NCBI GenBank assembly: GCA_965215055.1
Contig: OZ244046.1
Span: 62,001-126,000 of the forward strand
Source of the DNA: G965215055 sp965215055
GTDB taxonomy: Bacteria > Pseudomonadota > Gammaproteobacteria > UBA4575
DNA: 64,000 bases
Reading direction: 5' to 3'
The notes under the pieces were generated by a model. That model saw nothing but the letters and a program-made list of their open reading frames with translations. It made no database searches and was not told the origin of the DNA. Numbering within the stretch: position 1 is the stretch's first letter; each line of letters opens with the position of its first letter. Position numbers and translations under genes: made by a program. Positions 1 through 10,700 of the stretch are shown here, piece by piece.

Positions 1-1178
1 ACGAACGCGGGATGTTTGGTGAATACGGGGGGTGCTACGTAGCGGAGACCCTGATTGAACCTCTTGCGCAGCTTGAAAAGACCTACCTGCAATGCCGGGA
101 CGATGCCGAATTTTTAGCTGAGTTTGACCACGACCTGGCTCATTACGTGGGCCGGCCAAGCCCTCTGTATCACGCGCAACGTTTAAGCCGAAAGTATGCG
201 GGCGCACAGATATTCCTGAAGCGGGAAGACCTTAACCATACCGGTGCGCATAAGATAAACAACACCATCGGCCAAGCGTTGCTTGCAAGGCGCATGGGCA
301 AAACGCGCATCATTGCCGAGACCGGTGCTGGGCAACACGGAGTAGCCAGCGCTACCGTGGCGGCGCGCCTGGGACTGGAATGCGTGGTATACATGGGTGA
401 AGAAGACATTCACCGCCAGTCCCCCAACGTCTATCGCATGCGGCTGTTGGGTGCCGACGTCATCCCCGTCACCTCGGGATCAAAAACGCTGAAAGACGCG
501 CTTAACGAGGCCTTGCGCGACTGGGTCACCAACGTCGATACGACGTTTTATATTATTGGCACCGTTGCAGGCCCTCATCCGTATCCCTTGCTGGTGCGTG
601 ATTTTCAGTCAGTTATCGGTCGCGAGGCCAAGGCCCAACTCAATGAATCCACGGGCAGCCTGCCGGACGCACTGGTGGCTTGCGTAGGTGGCGGCTCCAA
701 TGCCATGGGCCTGTTTTACCCGTTCTTGGCTGACAAAGACGTAGCCATGTACGGCATCGAAGCGGCCGGGTTGGGCTTGGCAACCAACAGGCATTCCGCG
801 CCGCTCAAGGCGGGTCGTCCCGGTGTTCTGCACGGCAATCGCACCTACCTGGTGGAAGATCAAAACGGGCAGATCATGGAAACGCACTCCATATCGGCGG
901 GGCTGGACTATCCCGGCGTAGGGCCCGAACACGCCTGGCTCAAGGACGTCGGCAGAGTGCACTATGACGCGGTAACCGATGAAGAGGCCCTGGCCGCGTT
1001 TCACGAGTTGACACAGGTGGAAGGCATAATCCCCGCGTTGGAAAGCAGTCACGCCCTGGCCTACGCGGCCAGGCTGGCTGCTGAAATGTCGAGCGAACAG
1101 AAGATTATCGTCAACTTGTCCGGGCGAGGTGACAAGGACATCGACACCGTTGCCAATATCGAAGGTATCAAGATATGA
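1..1178 (+). CDS. trpB: Tryptophan synthase beta chain, 5' end cut by window edge
   Basis: PLP enzyme that condenses indole with L-serine to make tryptophan, working as an alpha2-beta2 complex with TrpA. The reading frame is already open at base 3 (Glu-Arg-Gly before the Met at 12), so the true start lies upstream and the Met at 12 is internal; only about 10-15 N-terminal residues are missing. The family opening FGEYGGCYVAETL is intact. The PLP lysine lies in HTGAHKINN and the phosphate-binding loop is GGGSNAMG. The stop overlaps the trpA start by 4 bases (ATGA), so the two subunits are translationally coupled. In this class trpF normally precedes it. Identification is secure. Confidence 0.97.
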   Translation, partial: ERGMFGEYGGCYVAETLIEPLAQLEKTYLQCRDDAEFLAEFDHDLAHYVGRPSPLYHAQRLSRKYAGAQIFLKREDLNHTGAHKINNTIGQALLARRMGKTRIIAETGAGQHGVASATVAARLGLECVVYMGEEDIHRQSPNVYRMRLLGADVIPVTSGSKTLKDALNEALRDWVTNVDTTFYIIGTVAGPHPYPLLVRDFQSVIGREAKAQLNESTGSLPDALVACVGGGSNAMGLFYPFLADKDVAMYGIEAAGLGLATNRHSAPLKAGRPGVLHGNRTYLVEDQNGQIMETHSISAGLDYPGVGPEHAWLKDVGRVHYDAVTDEEALAAFHELTQVEGIIPALESSHALAYAARLAAEMSSEQKIIVNLSGRGDKDIDTVANIEGIKI

Positions 1179-2002
1179 GCCGCATTCAATCCAGGTTTTC
1201 CGCCTTGGCGAAATCCGGCCGCAAGGCCTTGATCCCTTACATCACCGCCGGTTATCCGCATCCGGATCATACCGTCGCACTGATGCACGTCCTGGTAGAA
1301 GCAGGTGCGGACGTCATAGAACTGGGCGTGCCGTTTTCAGACCCCATGGCGGACGGGCGCGTCATTCAGGCTGCTTGTGAACGCGCGCTGGAACACGGTA
1401 CGAGCCTGCACCAGGTACTCGACATGGTAAGCGAATTTCGCCGCCGCGATGAAAATACCCCAGTGGTACTGATGGGTTATCAGAACCCGGTTGAGGCAAT
1501 GGGCATAGCCGAGTTTGCCCAGGCTGCGCAACAAAGCCGCGTTGACGGCGTGCTGACGGTAGATTTACCTGTAGAGCAGGCCCAACAGGCATTGGAAATA
1601 TACCGGCGGCAGGCACTGGACGTTATTTTTCTGATTGCCCCTACAACCAGTGCGGCGCGCATTAAAAAAATCTGCGACGTATCTTCCGGGTTCGTATATT
1701 ACGTATCATTGAAAGGCGTGACGGGAGCGAGTTACCTGGATTTATCCGAAGTGAGAGGAAAAATCGCACAGATCAAGCAGGTATCAACCCTGCCCGTAGG
1801 TGTCGGTTTCGGGATCAAGGATGCCGAAAGTGCCGCTGCCGTTGCCTCGATTGCCGATGCAGTGGTAGTGGGAAGTGCCTTGATTCGCCTTATTGAAGCA
1901 GGCGTGCCAGAACGCCAAACCACGTTTGACAACGTCAGATCATTACTGTCCGCTATGCGTACAGCTATGGACAACGGCTCCGCCAGGCAGCAAGCTGTTT
2001 GA
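1175..2002 (+). CDS. trpA: Tryptophan synthase alpha chain
   Basis: Cleaves indole-3-glycerol phosphate to indole and glyceraldehyde 3-phosphate and channels indole to TrpB. It is a TIM-barrel protein of 275 aa, close to the usual 268. Visible family motifs include the catalytic-Glu strand VIELGVPFSDPMADG, the catalytic-Asp segment GVLTVDLP, and the phosphate-binding stretches VSLKGVTG and GVGFGI. The ATG lies inside the trpB stop (ATGA). accD follows after 30 bases, an order (trpBA-accD-folC) conserved in many gammaproteobacteria. Confidence 0.97.
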   Translation: MSRIQSRFSALAKSGRKALIPYITAGYPHPDHTVALMHVLVEAGADVIELGVPFSDPMADGRVIQAACERALEHGTSLHQVLDMVSEFRRRDENTPVVLMGYQNPVEAMGIAEFAQAAQQSRVDGVLTVDLPVEQAQQALEIYRRQALDVIFLIAPTTSAARIKKICDVSSGFVYYVSLKGVTGASYLDLSEVRGKIAQIKQVSTLPVGVGFGIKDAESAAAVASIADAVVVGSALIRLIEAGVPERQTTFDNVRSLLSAMRTAMDNGSARQQAV

Positions 2003-2032
2003 TATGAATTACCGAGGCGCGTCTTTCTCCCC

Positions 2033-2902
2033 ATGAGCTGGCTGGAAAAACTGATGCCTTCGCGCATCCGCACCGAAGGCACCAGCAAGCGCAAGGTCCC
2101 CGAGGGGATTTGGGATAAGTGTCCGCATTGCCAGGCTGTCTTGTATCGCTCCGACCTTGAGCGCAACCTGCGGGTTTGCCCGAAATGCAACCATCACATG
2201 CGCATCGGCGCGCGCGCGCGCCTGCTCAGCTTTCTCGACGAAAAGCCGTTGGAAGAAGTAGGGCTGCACCTTGAATCAAAAGACTATTTGAAATTCAAGG
2301 ATAATAAAAAATACAAGGACAGGCTCAGTGCAGCAGCCAAGACCACCGGTGAAAAGGAAGCACTGGTGGTTCTCAGGGGGCAATTGAAGCAGGTTCCACT
2401 GGTTGCCGCGGCCTTTGACTTCAACTTTATGGCGGGAACGATGGGTTCAGTGGTAGGAGAGAGGTTTACAAGGGCGGCAAAACGCGCCTTGAGCGAGGAA
2501 ATCCCGTTGGTATGCTTCTCTACGAGCGGTGGTGCCCGTATGCAAGAGGCATTGATGTCCCTGTTCCAGATGGCCAAGACGAGTGCCGTGCTGGCGCGTA
2601 TGCGCGACAAGGGCTTACCCTACATCTCCATTTTGACCGATCCGACCACTGGAGGAGTATCCGCGAGCCTGGCAATGCTGGGGGACGTCAATATCGCCGA
2701 ACCCGGTGCCCTGATAGGGTTTGCCGGCCCCAGGGTCATCCAGCAAACGGTAGGAGAGACCCTGCCGGAAGGCTTTCAGCGCAGTGAATTTCTACTTGAG
2801 CACGGAGCGTTGGACCTTATTGTCGATCGCAAGGACATGCGCGACCAGGTACATCGTCTGCTGTGCATATTGCTGCACAAGGACGTCCACGGCGATGAAT
2901 GA
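2033..2902 (+). CDS. accD: Acetyl-CoA carboxylase carboxyltransferase subunit beta
   Basis: Beta subunit of the carboxyltransferase half of acetyl-CoA carboxylase. It moves CO2 from biotin on AccB to acetyl-CoA to make malonyl-CoA for fatty acid synthesis, in an AccA2D2 complex. The N-terminal four-cysteine zinc ribbon is visible as C30, C33, C49 and C52. The crotonase-like carboxyltransferase domain follows, with the oxyanion-hole stretches TSGGARMQEA and TDPTTGGVSAS. Length 289 aa is normal for the family. It lies between trpA and folC on the same strand and is probably cotranscribed with them. Confidence 0.97.
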   Translation: MSWLEKLMPSRIRTEGTSKRKVPEGIWDKCPHCQAVLYRSDLERNLRVCPKCNHHMRIGARARLLSFLDEKPLEEVGLHLESKDYLKFKDNKKYKDRLSAAAKTTGEKEALVVLRGQLKQVPLVAAAFDFNFMAGTMGSVVGERFTRAAKRALSEEIPLVCFSTSGGARMQEALMSLFQMAKTSAVLARMRDKGLPYISILTDPTTGGVSASLAMLGDVNIAEPGALIGFAGPRVIQQTVGETLPEGFQRSEFLLEHGALDLIVDRKDMRDQVHRLLCILLHKDVHGDE

Positions 2903-2996
2903 ATACCTGCCTAGCCCTGCTGGAATATAGTTATCCTCCATACATGATAGGTTAAACTGGTACAAACAGCTTTATTCACGCATACCCCTTATCGCT

Positions 2997-4262
2997 TTGA
3001 GATTCACACGTCTCCAGGAATGGCTTGCTTGGCAGCAAACACTTCATTCTCAAAAAATTGAGCTGGGTCTTGACCGTATAGTCGAGGTTGCCAACATACT
3101 TGAAGTATTGCGCCCCGACCATCCAGTCATCACTGTTGCGGGCACCAACGGCAAGGGCTCCATAGTTGCCATCCTGGAGTCCATCTACTGCCAGGCAGGC
3201 TATCGGGTTGGCAGCTACACCTCCCCGCACCTGTTGTGCTACAACGAGCGTATCAAGATCGGACAACAAAATATCGATGATGAAACCCTTTGCAAGGCCT
3301 TCGATCTCGTGGACCAGGCGCGCGGTGAAGCCAGCTTGAGCTATTTTGAATTCGGCACCCTTGCCGCCATGCAGATATTCAATAACCACGACTTGGACGT
3401 GGCAATCTATGAAGTAGGGCTGGGCGGCCGCCTTGACGCCGTGAACATACTGGATGCGGACTTGGGCATCGTGTCCAGTATCGGCATAGACCACGTGCAA
3501 TGGCTGGGTTCAACGCGCGAATCGATCGGTTTTGAAAAGGCCGGCATATTTCGTCCGTGCCATCCTGCCGTTTGCGGCGATGAAGAACCGCCTGCCTCCT
3601 TGGTCGAGTATGCGCAAGAATTGGGTTCCGAGTTGTACCTGATCAACAGGGACTACTCCTGTCGCCACGATGGAAGCCGGTTTTGGTCCTTTCATTCACC
3701 CGAGCTGACCTGGGACGGTTTACCCGTGTCGGATTTGTACGGAAACGTGCAAGTGAGCAATGCTGCAACCGCGTTGATGGGCCTACTGACCGTTGATGCG
3801 AAATTACCCGTGACGCGCCACAGCGTGGAGCAGGGGCTGAACAACGTACACTTGCCGGGGCGGTTTCAGCGCATAGTCGATTCTTGCGAAATCATACTTG
3901 ACGTGGCGCATAACCTGGACAGCGCGAAGGCCCTGGACGAAAACCTCCGGAGTTTGCCGCGTGCATCCAGGACGCACGCCGTATTTGCAGTATTGGCGGA
4001 CAAGGACGTGGACGGCATTATCGACCTGATAAAGGGGCATTTTGACGAGTGGTTCATTTCACAACTACACTCCGAGCGCTCCCTGGGTTGCCCGGATTTG
4101 CAAGAGAGGATTGAAAGCCATTGTTCGGATTGCATTGTACACGCCTATCCCCGCGTCTCGGACGCCTATCTTGCTGCCAGGCGCAGCACTGACGATACCT
4201 CGCGGATCGTGGTTTTCGGTTCCTTCTTGACAGTAGCGGAAGTGCTGGGCTTGGAAGTATAA
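2997..4262 (+). CDS. folC: Folylpolyglutamate/dihydrofolate synthase
   Basis: Mur-ligase family enzyme that adds glutamate to dihydropteroate and then to folates, using ATP. The start chosen is TTG at 2997, because the product then begins MRFTRLQEWLAWQ as in other gammaproteobacterial FolC; no ATG fits as well. The P-loop is GTNGKGS (about residues 49-55). Further along are the GLGGRLDAVN substrate-loop motif and the C-terminal ligase motif DVAHNLDSAK. Length 421 aa is typical. The 94-base gap after accD holds no gene. The neighbours accD upstream and dedD/cvpA/purF downstream match the usual order. Confidence 0.95.
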   Translation: MRFTRLQEWLAWQQTLHSQKIELGLDRIVEVANILEVLRPDHPVITVAGTNGKGSIVAILESIYCQAGYRVGSYTSPHLLCYNERIKIGQQNIDDETLCKAFDLVDQARGEASLSYFEFGTLAAMQIFNNHDLDVAIYEVGLGGRLDAVNILDADLGIVSSIGIDHVQWLGSTRESIGFEKAGIFRPCHPAVCGDEEPPASLVEYAQELGSELYLINRDYSCRHDGSRFWSFHSPELTWDGLPVSDLYGNVQVSNAATALMGLLTVDAKLPVTRHSVEQGLNNVHLPGRFQRIVDSCEIILDVAHNLDSAKALDENLRSLPRASRTHAVFAVLADKDVDGIIDLIKGHFDEWFISQLHSERSLGCPDLQERIESHCSDCIVHAYPRVSDAYLAARRSTDDTSRIVVFGSFLTVAEVLGLEV

Positions 4263-4302
4263 TGGGCTGTCCCGATTACCGGTTCACGCGGTATAACGAA
4301 AT

Positions 4303-4857
4303 ATGAATGCGAAATTGAAACAACGGCTGATCGGCGCAATTGCGCTTATTGCCCTGGCCGTAATACTTGTCCCGATGATATTGGACGGCCCCGTGGACCA
4401 GGAACCCATGGGATTGAATATTGGAATACCTCCCGAACCCGAATTTATATTCGAGAGTGAATTACCGGACCCCGGGCAACTGGACGATTTGCCCGCGTTG
4501 AAGAAAGAAGAGGTAAAGCAGCAGGCATCCGTTGACAAGAAGACTCAAACGAAAACGCAGGATGATCCGGGCGACGACGTCAAGCCTGTTGCCGACCCTA
4601 TCCAGGCCAACCCTTCGCTGAGTGCCTGGGTGGTACAGGTTGGCGCGTTTGGCGAAAAGGACAAGGCGGTTGCCTTGAAGAAAAAATTGCTTGCGGACAA
4701 GTACCCCGCGTTCACGGAAAAATTGACAAGTGGAAACAAGCTGGTATATCGCGTCAAGGTAGGACCCGAACTGGATCGTGAAAAGGCCGAAAAGCTGCGC
4801 GCCAGTATTGAAAAGGAACATGGTTTAACAGGCACCATGGTAATAAGCCACCCTTGA
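4303..4857 (+). CDS. dedD: SPOR-domain cell-division protein (DedD-like)
   Basis: Inner-membrane protein with a periplasmic SPOR domain, which binds denuded peptidoglycan at the division septum. Seen in the sequence: a short cytoplasmic N-terminus, one membrane segment (about residues 10-27, LIGAIALIALAVILVPMI), a charged and proline-containing linker (about 28-100), and a C-terminal SPOR domain beginning around SAWVVQVGAFGEKDKAVAL. Length 184 aa is within the DedD range. The position between folC and cvpA is the conserved one and supports the name. Confidence 0.88.
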   Translation: MNAKLKQRLIGAIALIALAVILVPMILDGPVDQEPMGLNIGIPPEPEFIFESELPDPGQLDDLPALKKEEVKQQASVDKKTQTKTQDDPGDDVKPVADPIQANPSLSAWVVQVGAFGEKDKAVALKKKLLADKYPAFTEKLTSGNKLVYRVKVGPELDREKAEKLRASIEKEHGLTGTMVISHP

Positions 4858-4928
4858 GTTTGTCAGGCAACCTGTTCGGAATCAACGTAGTGCAAAAAGG
4901 AAATGCTGCTGGGGCATTAGGATAGAAT

Positions 4929-5465
4929 ATGGAATTGTCATGGATTGATATCGGGATTTTGGCTGTACTCCTTATCTCGATCATAGTTGCGATTTTGCGC
5001 GGCTTCGTAAGAGAAGCGGTTGCGCTTGGCAGTTGGGTAGTGGCTATCTTGTTGGCGATAGCATTTTCCGGCTGGGCAACGTCATATTTACCCGATGATA
5101 TACACCAGGCGACTTTGAATATTCCTGGTGTGAATTGGCTGGGGCTGAGTATGGGCATTGCCTTTCTACTGATCCTGGTCGGTACGCTGATCGCGGGGGC
5201 TTTGCTCAACTATATCCTGGGTAAAATTACCGAACGTTCCCTGCTCGGCATCGGCGGGATACTGGCGATTTTTTTGGGAATTGTAAGGGGAACCGTACTG
5301 ACGGTACTGATTATCCTGGCTGCCTCTTTGACGAGTTTGCCGCATTCCCATGCCTGGGATTCATCCAGGCTTTTACCGCCCTTTGAATCGATAGCTCACA
5401 AGGTTATTGACATGCTGCCCCTGGGGTATTCAAGATACTTTTCACTCGGTGAAAATGAACGGTAA
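4929..5465 (+). CDS. cvpA: CvpA family membrane protein
   Basis: Inner-membrane protein of the CvpA family, first noted for colicin V production and since linked to envelope homeostasis; its molecular activity is not settled. Four hydrophobic segments are visible, roughly residues 6-24, 33-50, 67-90 and 104-124. The family signature RGFVREAVALGSWVVA sits in the loop and start of the second segment. Length 178 aa is normal (E. coli 162). purF begins 36 bases downstream; the cvpA-purF pair is conserved across proteobacteria. Confidence 0.93.
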   Translation: MELSWIDIGILAVLLISIIVAILRGFVREAVALGSWVVAILLAIAFSGWATSYLPDDIHQATLNIPGVNWLGLSMGIAFLLILVGTLIAGALLNYILGKITERSLLGIGGILAIFLGIVRGTVLTVLIILAASLTSLPHSHAWDSSRLLPPFESIAHKVIDMLPLGYSRYFSLGENER

Positions 5466-5501
5466 ATCTTGTCCTGACAGCTCTCTGCGAATGTTGTAAC
5501 C

Positions 5502-7007
5502 ATGTGTGGAATTGTCGGAATTGTTGCCAAGCGTGCGGTCAACCAGGATCTGTATAACGCGCTGTTGGTGTTGCAACACCGCGGCCAGGATGCTGCGGGT
5601 ATTGTTACCTATGAAAACGGCCAGCTTTATCAGCGCAAGGCCAATGGCCTGGTGCGTGACGTGTTCCAAAGTCGTCACATGGAGCGTTTAAGGGGAGTTA
5701 TGGGCATTGCGCACGTGCGCTACCCGACGGCGGGCACTTATGCCTCTGCGGAAGCGCAGCCTTTTTACGTAAACTCTCCTTTCGGCATCTCGCTCGGGCA
5801 CAACGGCAACCTGGTCAATGCCAAGCAGTTGAAAAAAGAATTGTTTCTGGAAGACCGGCGCCATCTCAATACCGAGTCCGATTCGGAGATCCTGTTAAAC
5901 GTATTTGCGCATGAACTTGCGGCCCGCAATTCGTTGCGGCTTGAGCCCGAAGACGTGTTTGCCGCGGTGCAAGGCGTATACAGGCGCTGCAAAGGCGCCT
6001 ATGCAGTGATAGCGATGATTGCCGGCAGGGGAATCGTGGCGTTTCGGGACCCTCATGGAATACGCCCGCTTGTCTACGGCACGCGCGAATCCGACCAGGG
6101 CGTGGAATACATGGTCGCGTCAGAAAGTGCCGCACTGGACATGCTGGGTTACAGCCTGGTGCGAGACGTCTCCCCGGGCGAGGCTGTATTTATCGATGTC
6201 CATGGGGAGATGTCGGCGCGGCAATGCCTTGCGGACGCAGTCCACACGCCCTGTATCTTCGAATACGTCTATTTCGCCCGTCCCGACTCAATCATCGAAG
6301 GCGTCTTTGTTCAGAAAGCGCGCATGCGCATGGGGCAAAACCTGGCCCAAAAAATTATTCGGCAATGGCCTGATCACGACATCGACGTGGTAATGCCCGT
6401 ACCCGATACCAGCCGCACGGCGGCAATTGAAATCGCCTATTTGTTGGGCGTTAAATACCGCGAGGGATTTATCAAGAATCGCTACATCGGGCGCACGTTC
6501 ATCATGCCTGGAAAGAAAGTCCGTAAAAAATCCGTCCGGCAAAAGCTCAACCCGATCGAGCTTGAATTCAAGGATAAAAACGTTCTGCTCATTGATGACT
6601 CGATTGTACGCGGCACCACCTCGCGGGAAATCGTGCAGATGGCGCGCGAGGCAGGGGCGAAAAAAGTATATTTTGCCTCGGCGTCCCCACCGATTCGCTA
6701 TCAAAACGTCTACGGTATTGATATGCCCGTGCGCAACGAACTGGTCGCATTTGACAAGAACGTCGATGATATTTGCACGGATATCCAGGCGGATCGTTTG
6801 ATTTACCAGGATCTGGAAGACCTGGTCCGGGCGGTGCAGGAAGGCAACTCGCACCTCGAGAAATTTGATACCTCGATATTCAACGGTGACTACATTACGG
6901 GCGTCGAAGACGGGTATTTTGAAAACCTGGAAGCAGTGCGCAACGAAGGAGCCAGGCAAGAGCGTGAAAAGGAATATGCCGATATCGGTTTGCACAACAG
7001 CGTCTAG
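5502..7007 (+). CDS. purF: Amidophosphoribosyltransferase
   Basis: First committed step of de novo purine synthesis: transfers glutamine amide nitrogen to PRPP giving phosphoribosylamine. The N-terminal class II glutaminase domain starts MCGIVGIV, so Cys2 becomes the nucleophile after Met removal. The C-terminal phosphoribosyltransferase domain carries the PRPP loop LLIDDSIVRGTTSRE. Length 501 aa matches E. coli (505). In pseudomonads metZ follows; here an L,D-transpeptidase gene follows 20 bases later instead. Confidence 0.97.
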   Translation: MCGIVGIVAKRAVNQDLYNALLVLQHRGQDAAGIVTYENGQLYQRKANGLVRDVFQSRHMERLRGVMGIAHVRYPTAGTYASAEAQPFYVNSPFGISLGHNGNLVNAKQLKKELFLEDRRHLNTESDSEILLNVFAHELAARNSLRLEPEDVFAAVQGVYRRCKGAYAVIAMIAGRGIVAFRDPHGIRPLVYGTRESDQGVEYMVASESAALDMLGYSLVRDVSPGEAVFIDVHGEMSARQCLADAVHTPCIFEYVYFARPDSIIEGVFVQKARMRMGQNLAQKIIRQWPDHDIDVVMPVPDTSRTAAIEIAYLLGVKYREGFIKNRYIGRTFIMPGKKVRKKSVRQKLNPIELEFKDKNVLLIDDSIVRGTTSREIVQMAREAGAKKVYFASASPPIRYQNVYGIDMPVRNELVAFDKNVDDICTDIQADRLIYQDLEDLVRAVQEGNSHLEKFDTSIFNGDYITGVEDGYFENLEAVRNEGARQEREKEYADIGLHNSV

Positions 7008-7027
7008 GACAAGACTTCAATTGCTGC

Positions 7028-7588
7028 GTGCAAGCCCCGGGGATGGTTGAATCACCGCGTGAACTGTTGACTCGGGCATGGGATCAATACCCTCAACATG
7101 CCCGCTATCCTGCGGCCATCGTCAACGTCAGCGAGCAAGTGCTTTACGTGGTACCTAGTAGCTTTGAGGAATATACCGCAACGTATCCTGTTTCAACCTC
7201 CCGGTTTGGCATGGGTCAGGATGAAGGTTCTCGTCAAACCCCGTTGGGAATTCATTGTGTCCGGGTAAAAATTGGTGCGGATGCCGAATTTGCCGAAATC
7301 TTCCGCGCGAGGGAGCGCACGCACACCGTGGCAACTGTCGAGCCTGCGGAAATTTCTACCGGCGAGGACTATATTACCTCGCGGATTCTCTGGCTTGCAG
7401 GCCTTGAGGATGGGGTGAACAAAGGTGCGGGAGTGGACAGTTACGCCAGGTATATCTACATACACGGCACGCATGAAGAAGGGCTTGTCGGACAGCCCGC
7501 CTCCGTAGGCTGCATTCGCATGAAAAACCGGGACGTCATGGACTTGTTTGATCGCCTTGAGGTCTCTTCACTGGTGGTTATCGGCTGA
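7028..7588 (+). CDS. L,D-transpeptidase (YkuD) family protein
   Basis: YkuD-fold enzyme of the family that cross-links peptidoglycan stem peptides or attaches proteins to them. The catalytic signature is complete: IHGTHEEGLVGQPASVGCIR, with the catalytic His-Gly and the nucleophilic Cys in SxGCIR (about residue 160). The GTG at 7028 and the ATG at 7043 are both in frame; neither has a strong ribosome binding site. With either start the protein (186 or 181 aa) shows no signal peptide or membrane segment, which is unusual for an enzyme acting in the periplasm. The catalytic domain fills nearly the whole chain; no LysM or other binding domain is visible. Confidence 0.85.
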   Translation: MQAPGMVESPRELLTRAWDQYPQHARYPAAIVNVSEQVLYVVPSSFEEYTATYPVSTSRFGMGQDEGSRQTPLGIHCVRVKIGADAEFAEIFRARERTHTVATVEPAEISTGEDYITSRILWLAGLEDGVNKGAGVDSYARYIYIHGTHEEGLVGQPASVGCIRMKNRDVMDLFDRLEVSSLVVIG

Positions 7589-7715
7589 TAAAATAAGGAC
7601 TCCAAACCGGGCAGCTGCGCACAACTTCATTCCCTGTTACATAATGTGCATTGGCGCGCACCATCGGTAGCAATGAGCTTGCAAACCGCACCGCGCTCGG
7701 CGAACAACAAACATC

Positions 7716-10700
7716 ATGACGCAAACAAATACGAAACTGGCGACGGCGGTAGAAGCCTACTTTACCGATCTTCGGCGAGTGCGTGCATCCGGCAGCGCGA
7801 CCGGGGAGAGGTCGAGCTACGGCCCGTTGGCCAACCTGCTGAACGCCATCGGTGCGGCGCTCAAGCCCAAGGTATTCTGCGTAGGCGAACTTGCCGACCA
7901 GGGCGCGGGTCATCCCGATTTCGGCCTGTTTGCAGCGAAGCAGGTGCAAAAGGGAAAGCCACGCCAGGGACAGGTACCGGAACGCGGCGTGGTCGAAGTG
8001 AAATCCGCTGATGACGATGCATGGTTTACGGCGGAAAGTGACCAGGTAAGCCGCTATTGGGAGCGTTACGGGCTGGTACTGGTCACCAACACGCACGATT
8101 TCGTGCTGGTGGGGCAGGACGCCGCGGGCCAACCGGCAAAGCTCGAAACCTTGCAACTGGCGGACAGCGCGGAGGCGTTCAATCATCTTCTCGAAACACC
8201 ACGCGCCTTTTCCCGCAACGCGGGAGCCGGCCTGGGCGAATATCTTGCCCGCGCACTGTCGCACCGTGCGGCGCTCACCGAGCCGAAGGACCTGGCATGG
8301 CTGCTCGCGTCTTACGCCCGTGACGGTCTCGCGCGTGTCGAGGCGGCGGGTAATACACCACAGCTTGCAGCAATACGGCAGGCCCTCGAAGATGCGCTTG
8401 GTATCCGCTTCGAGGGTGAAAAGGGCACCAGGTTCTTTTATTCAACGCTGGTACAAACGCTGTTCTACGGCGTCTTTTCCGCCTGGGTGTTGTGGGCGCG
8501 ACAGGTACCCGTCCCTGCGGGCAAGTTCGATTGGCGCACGGCAGTTTGGCATCTGCGTGTGCCGGTACTGCGGGCTTTATTCCAGCAGATCAGCGGCCCG
8601 GGCCGCCTGAAACCACTGGGTCTTGTCGAAGTTTTGGACTGGACGGCTGCTGCGCTCGACCGGGTCGAACTGGGCGCGTTCTTCGCCCGCTTCAACGAAG
8701 GTGAGGCAGTGCCTTATTTCTACGAGCCGTTTCTCGAAGCCTTCGACCCTGCCCTGCGCAAGCAACTGGGCGTCTGGTACACGCCCACGGAAGTCGTCCG
8801 CTACATGGTCGCCCGCGTGGACAATGCATTGAAGGGCGACCTGGGAATCCCTGGTGGACTCGCGGCAGAGAACGTCTACGTGCTCGACCCGTGCTGTGGC
8901 ACCGGTGCCTATCTCGCCGAAGTGCTGCGCCGCATCGCCGCCAATCTCGAAGACCAGGGCATGGGTGTGCTTGCCGGTGCACAGGTGAAACAGGCAGCCT
9001 TGAACCGCGTATTCGGTTTTGAAATCATGCCTGCGCCCTTCGTCGTCGCCCATCTGCAAGTTGGACTTACCATGCAAGACCTTGACGCAACATTGGCGGA
9101 CGATGAAACCGAGCGCGCCAGTGTCTTCCTCACCAACGCACTGACCGGCTGGGAGCCAACGGACGAGGACAAGCAATTGGTTGCCTTCCCGGAAATGGCC
9201 GCGGAGCGGGACCGGGCCAACCAGGTGAAAAGAGACCGGCCTATCCTCGTTATCCTCGGTAATCCACCCTACAACAGTTTTGCCGGCATGGCCGTGGGAG
9301 AAGAACGGGAGCTTTCAGACGCCTACCGGACCACGAAGCAGGTGCGAAAACCCGAGGGCCAGGGGTTGAACGACCTCTACGTGCGCTTCTTCCGCATGGC
9401 CGAACGGCGCATTGCCGAGAAGACGGGAAGGGGCGTGGTCTGCTTCATCTCCAACTACTCGTGGCTGGACGGACTGTCATTCACGGGAATGCGAGAGCGT
9501 TACCTTGAGGCCTTCGACACGATCCGCATCGACTGTCTGAACGGTGACGTGCGCAAGGGAGGCAGGACTCCCGAGGGGCTGCCCGACCCGAGCATATTTA
9601 CAACGGATCAATCCGTAGGCATTTCAGTCGGCACCGCCATTACAACGCTGGTGCGCAAGGCCGATCACGCGCCTGCCGATACAGTCGAGTTTCGCCATCT
9701 TTGGGGAGCAGCCAAGCACGAGAAACTGTTGCAGACGGCAGAGTCGGAGCCAAGTACCCTCTACAAAAATATCAAGCCAGTGCTGCCGCTCGGTCTGCCT
9801 TTTGCACAAACAGCGGTCAGCAAGAATTGGTTCGACTGGCCGTCACTGCCTGATTTACTCCCTATGTCTTTTCCTGGAGTACAGACAAGCCGTGACGGGT
9901 TTCTTGTCGACGTCGATCTCGATCGCCTGGAAGCGCGGGTCGGCGATTACTTCAATCCGGCCTTGGGCCATGAGGAAATCACTCAGCGCTATCCGGGCGT
10001 GATGAGAGCTACGCGCCATTTCGACGCACGCGCAGTGCGCGACGTGCTGCTAAAACGCAGTGGGCCGGATGAGGCTGGTTTTATCCGCTGCGCGCACCGG
10101 CCATTCGACAACCGGTGGCTTTATTGGGAAGCGGATAGTGGTCTGCTTGATCGTCCACGTCCCGACTACAGACCGCATGTATTCCGGGGAAATCTGTGGT
10201 TCTCCAGTGCTCAACAATTACGAAAAGGCGTGGTGGAACCGCAAGCGTGTTTCACGTCACACATTGGTGCGAAGCATCTGATTGAGCGTGGTGCGAACAT
10301 GTTCCCGGCATGGCTTCGTGATGATGGCATCAGAATTGATGAGGGCGCATCCCGCCGCCCCAACCTGTCAGAAAGCGCACAACGCTACCTCGACTGCCTT
10401 GGTCTTGACGTTGAGGACCTGTTTCACCATGTCCTTGCTGTGCTGCACGACCCTGCCTACCGCGAGGACAACGCGGGCGCGCTGCGCATGGAATGGCCAC
10501 GCATCCCGCTTCCCGGCTGGCCTGGGGGCAAGGATAAAGGTGCAGCGAAAGCACTGGTAGAATCGGCAGCGCGAGGCTGCAAACTGGCGGCATTGCTTGA
10601 TCCTGACGTGCCCGTTCCCGGTGTCACGGAAGCACCGCTGCGTCCTGAGATTGCCGCCATTGCCGTGCCCGCCACGATGGATGGCCGCAACATGACTGGT

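Noticed and set aside
609..1052. Long minus-strand open frame inside trpB, and similar frames inside purF (6288-6995), AMP ligase (13561-14394) and tig (23026-23808)
   Set aside because: These are antisense shadows of well-supported genes. They show no family motifs and no ribosome binding sites.
9619..9700. Frame break suspected in the middle of the 1118-aa restriction gene
   Set aside because: The frame is continuous and motifs on both sides are in the expected order, so no pseudogene is supported.
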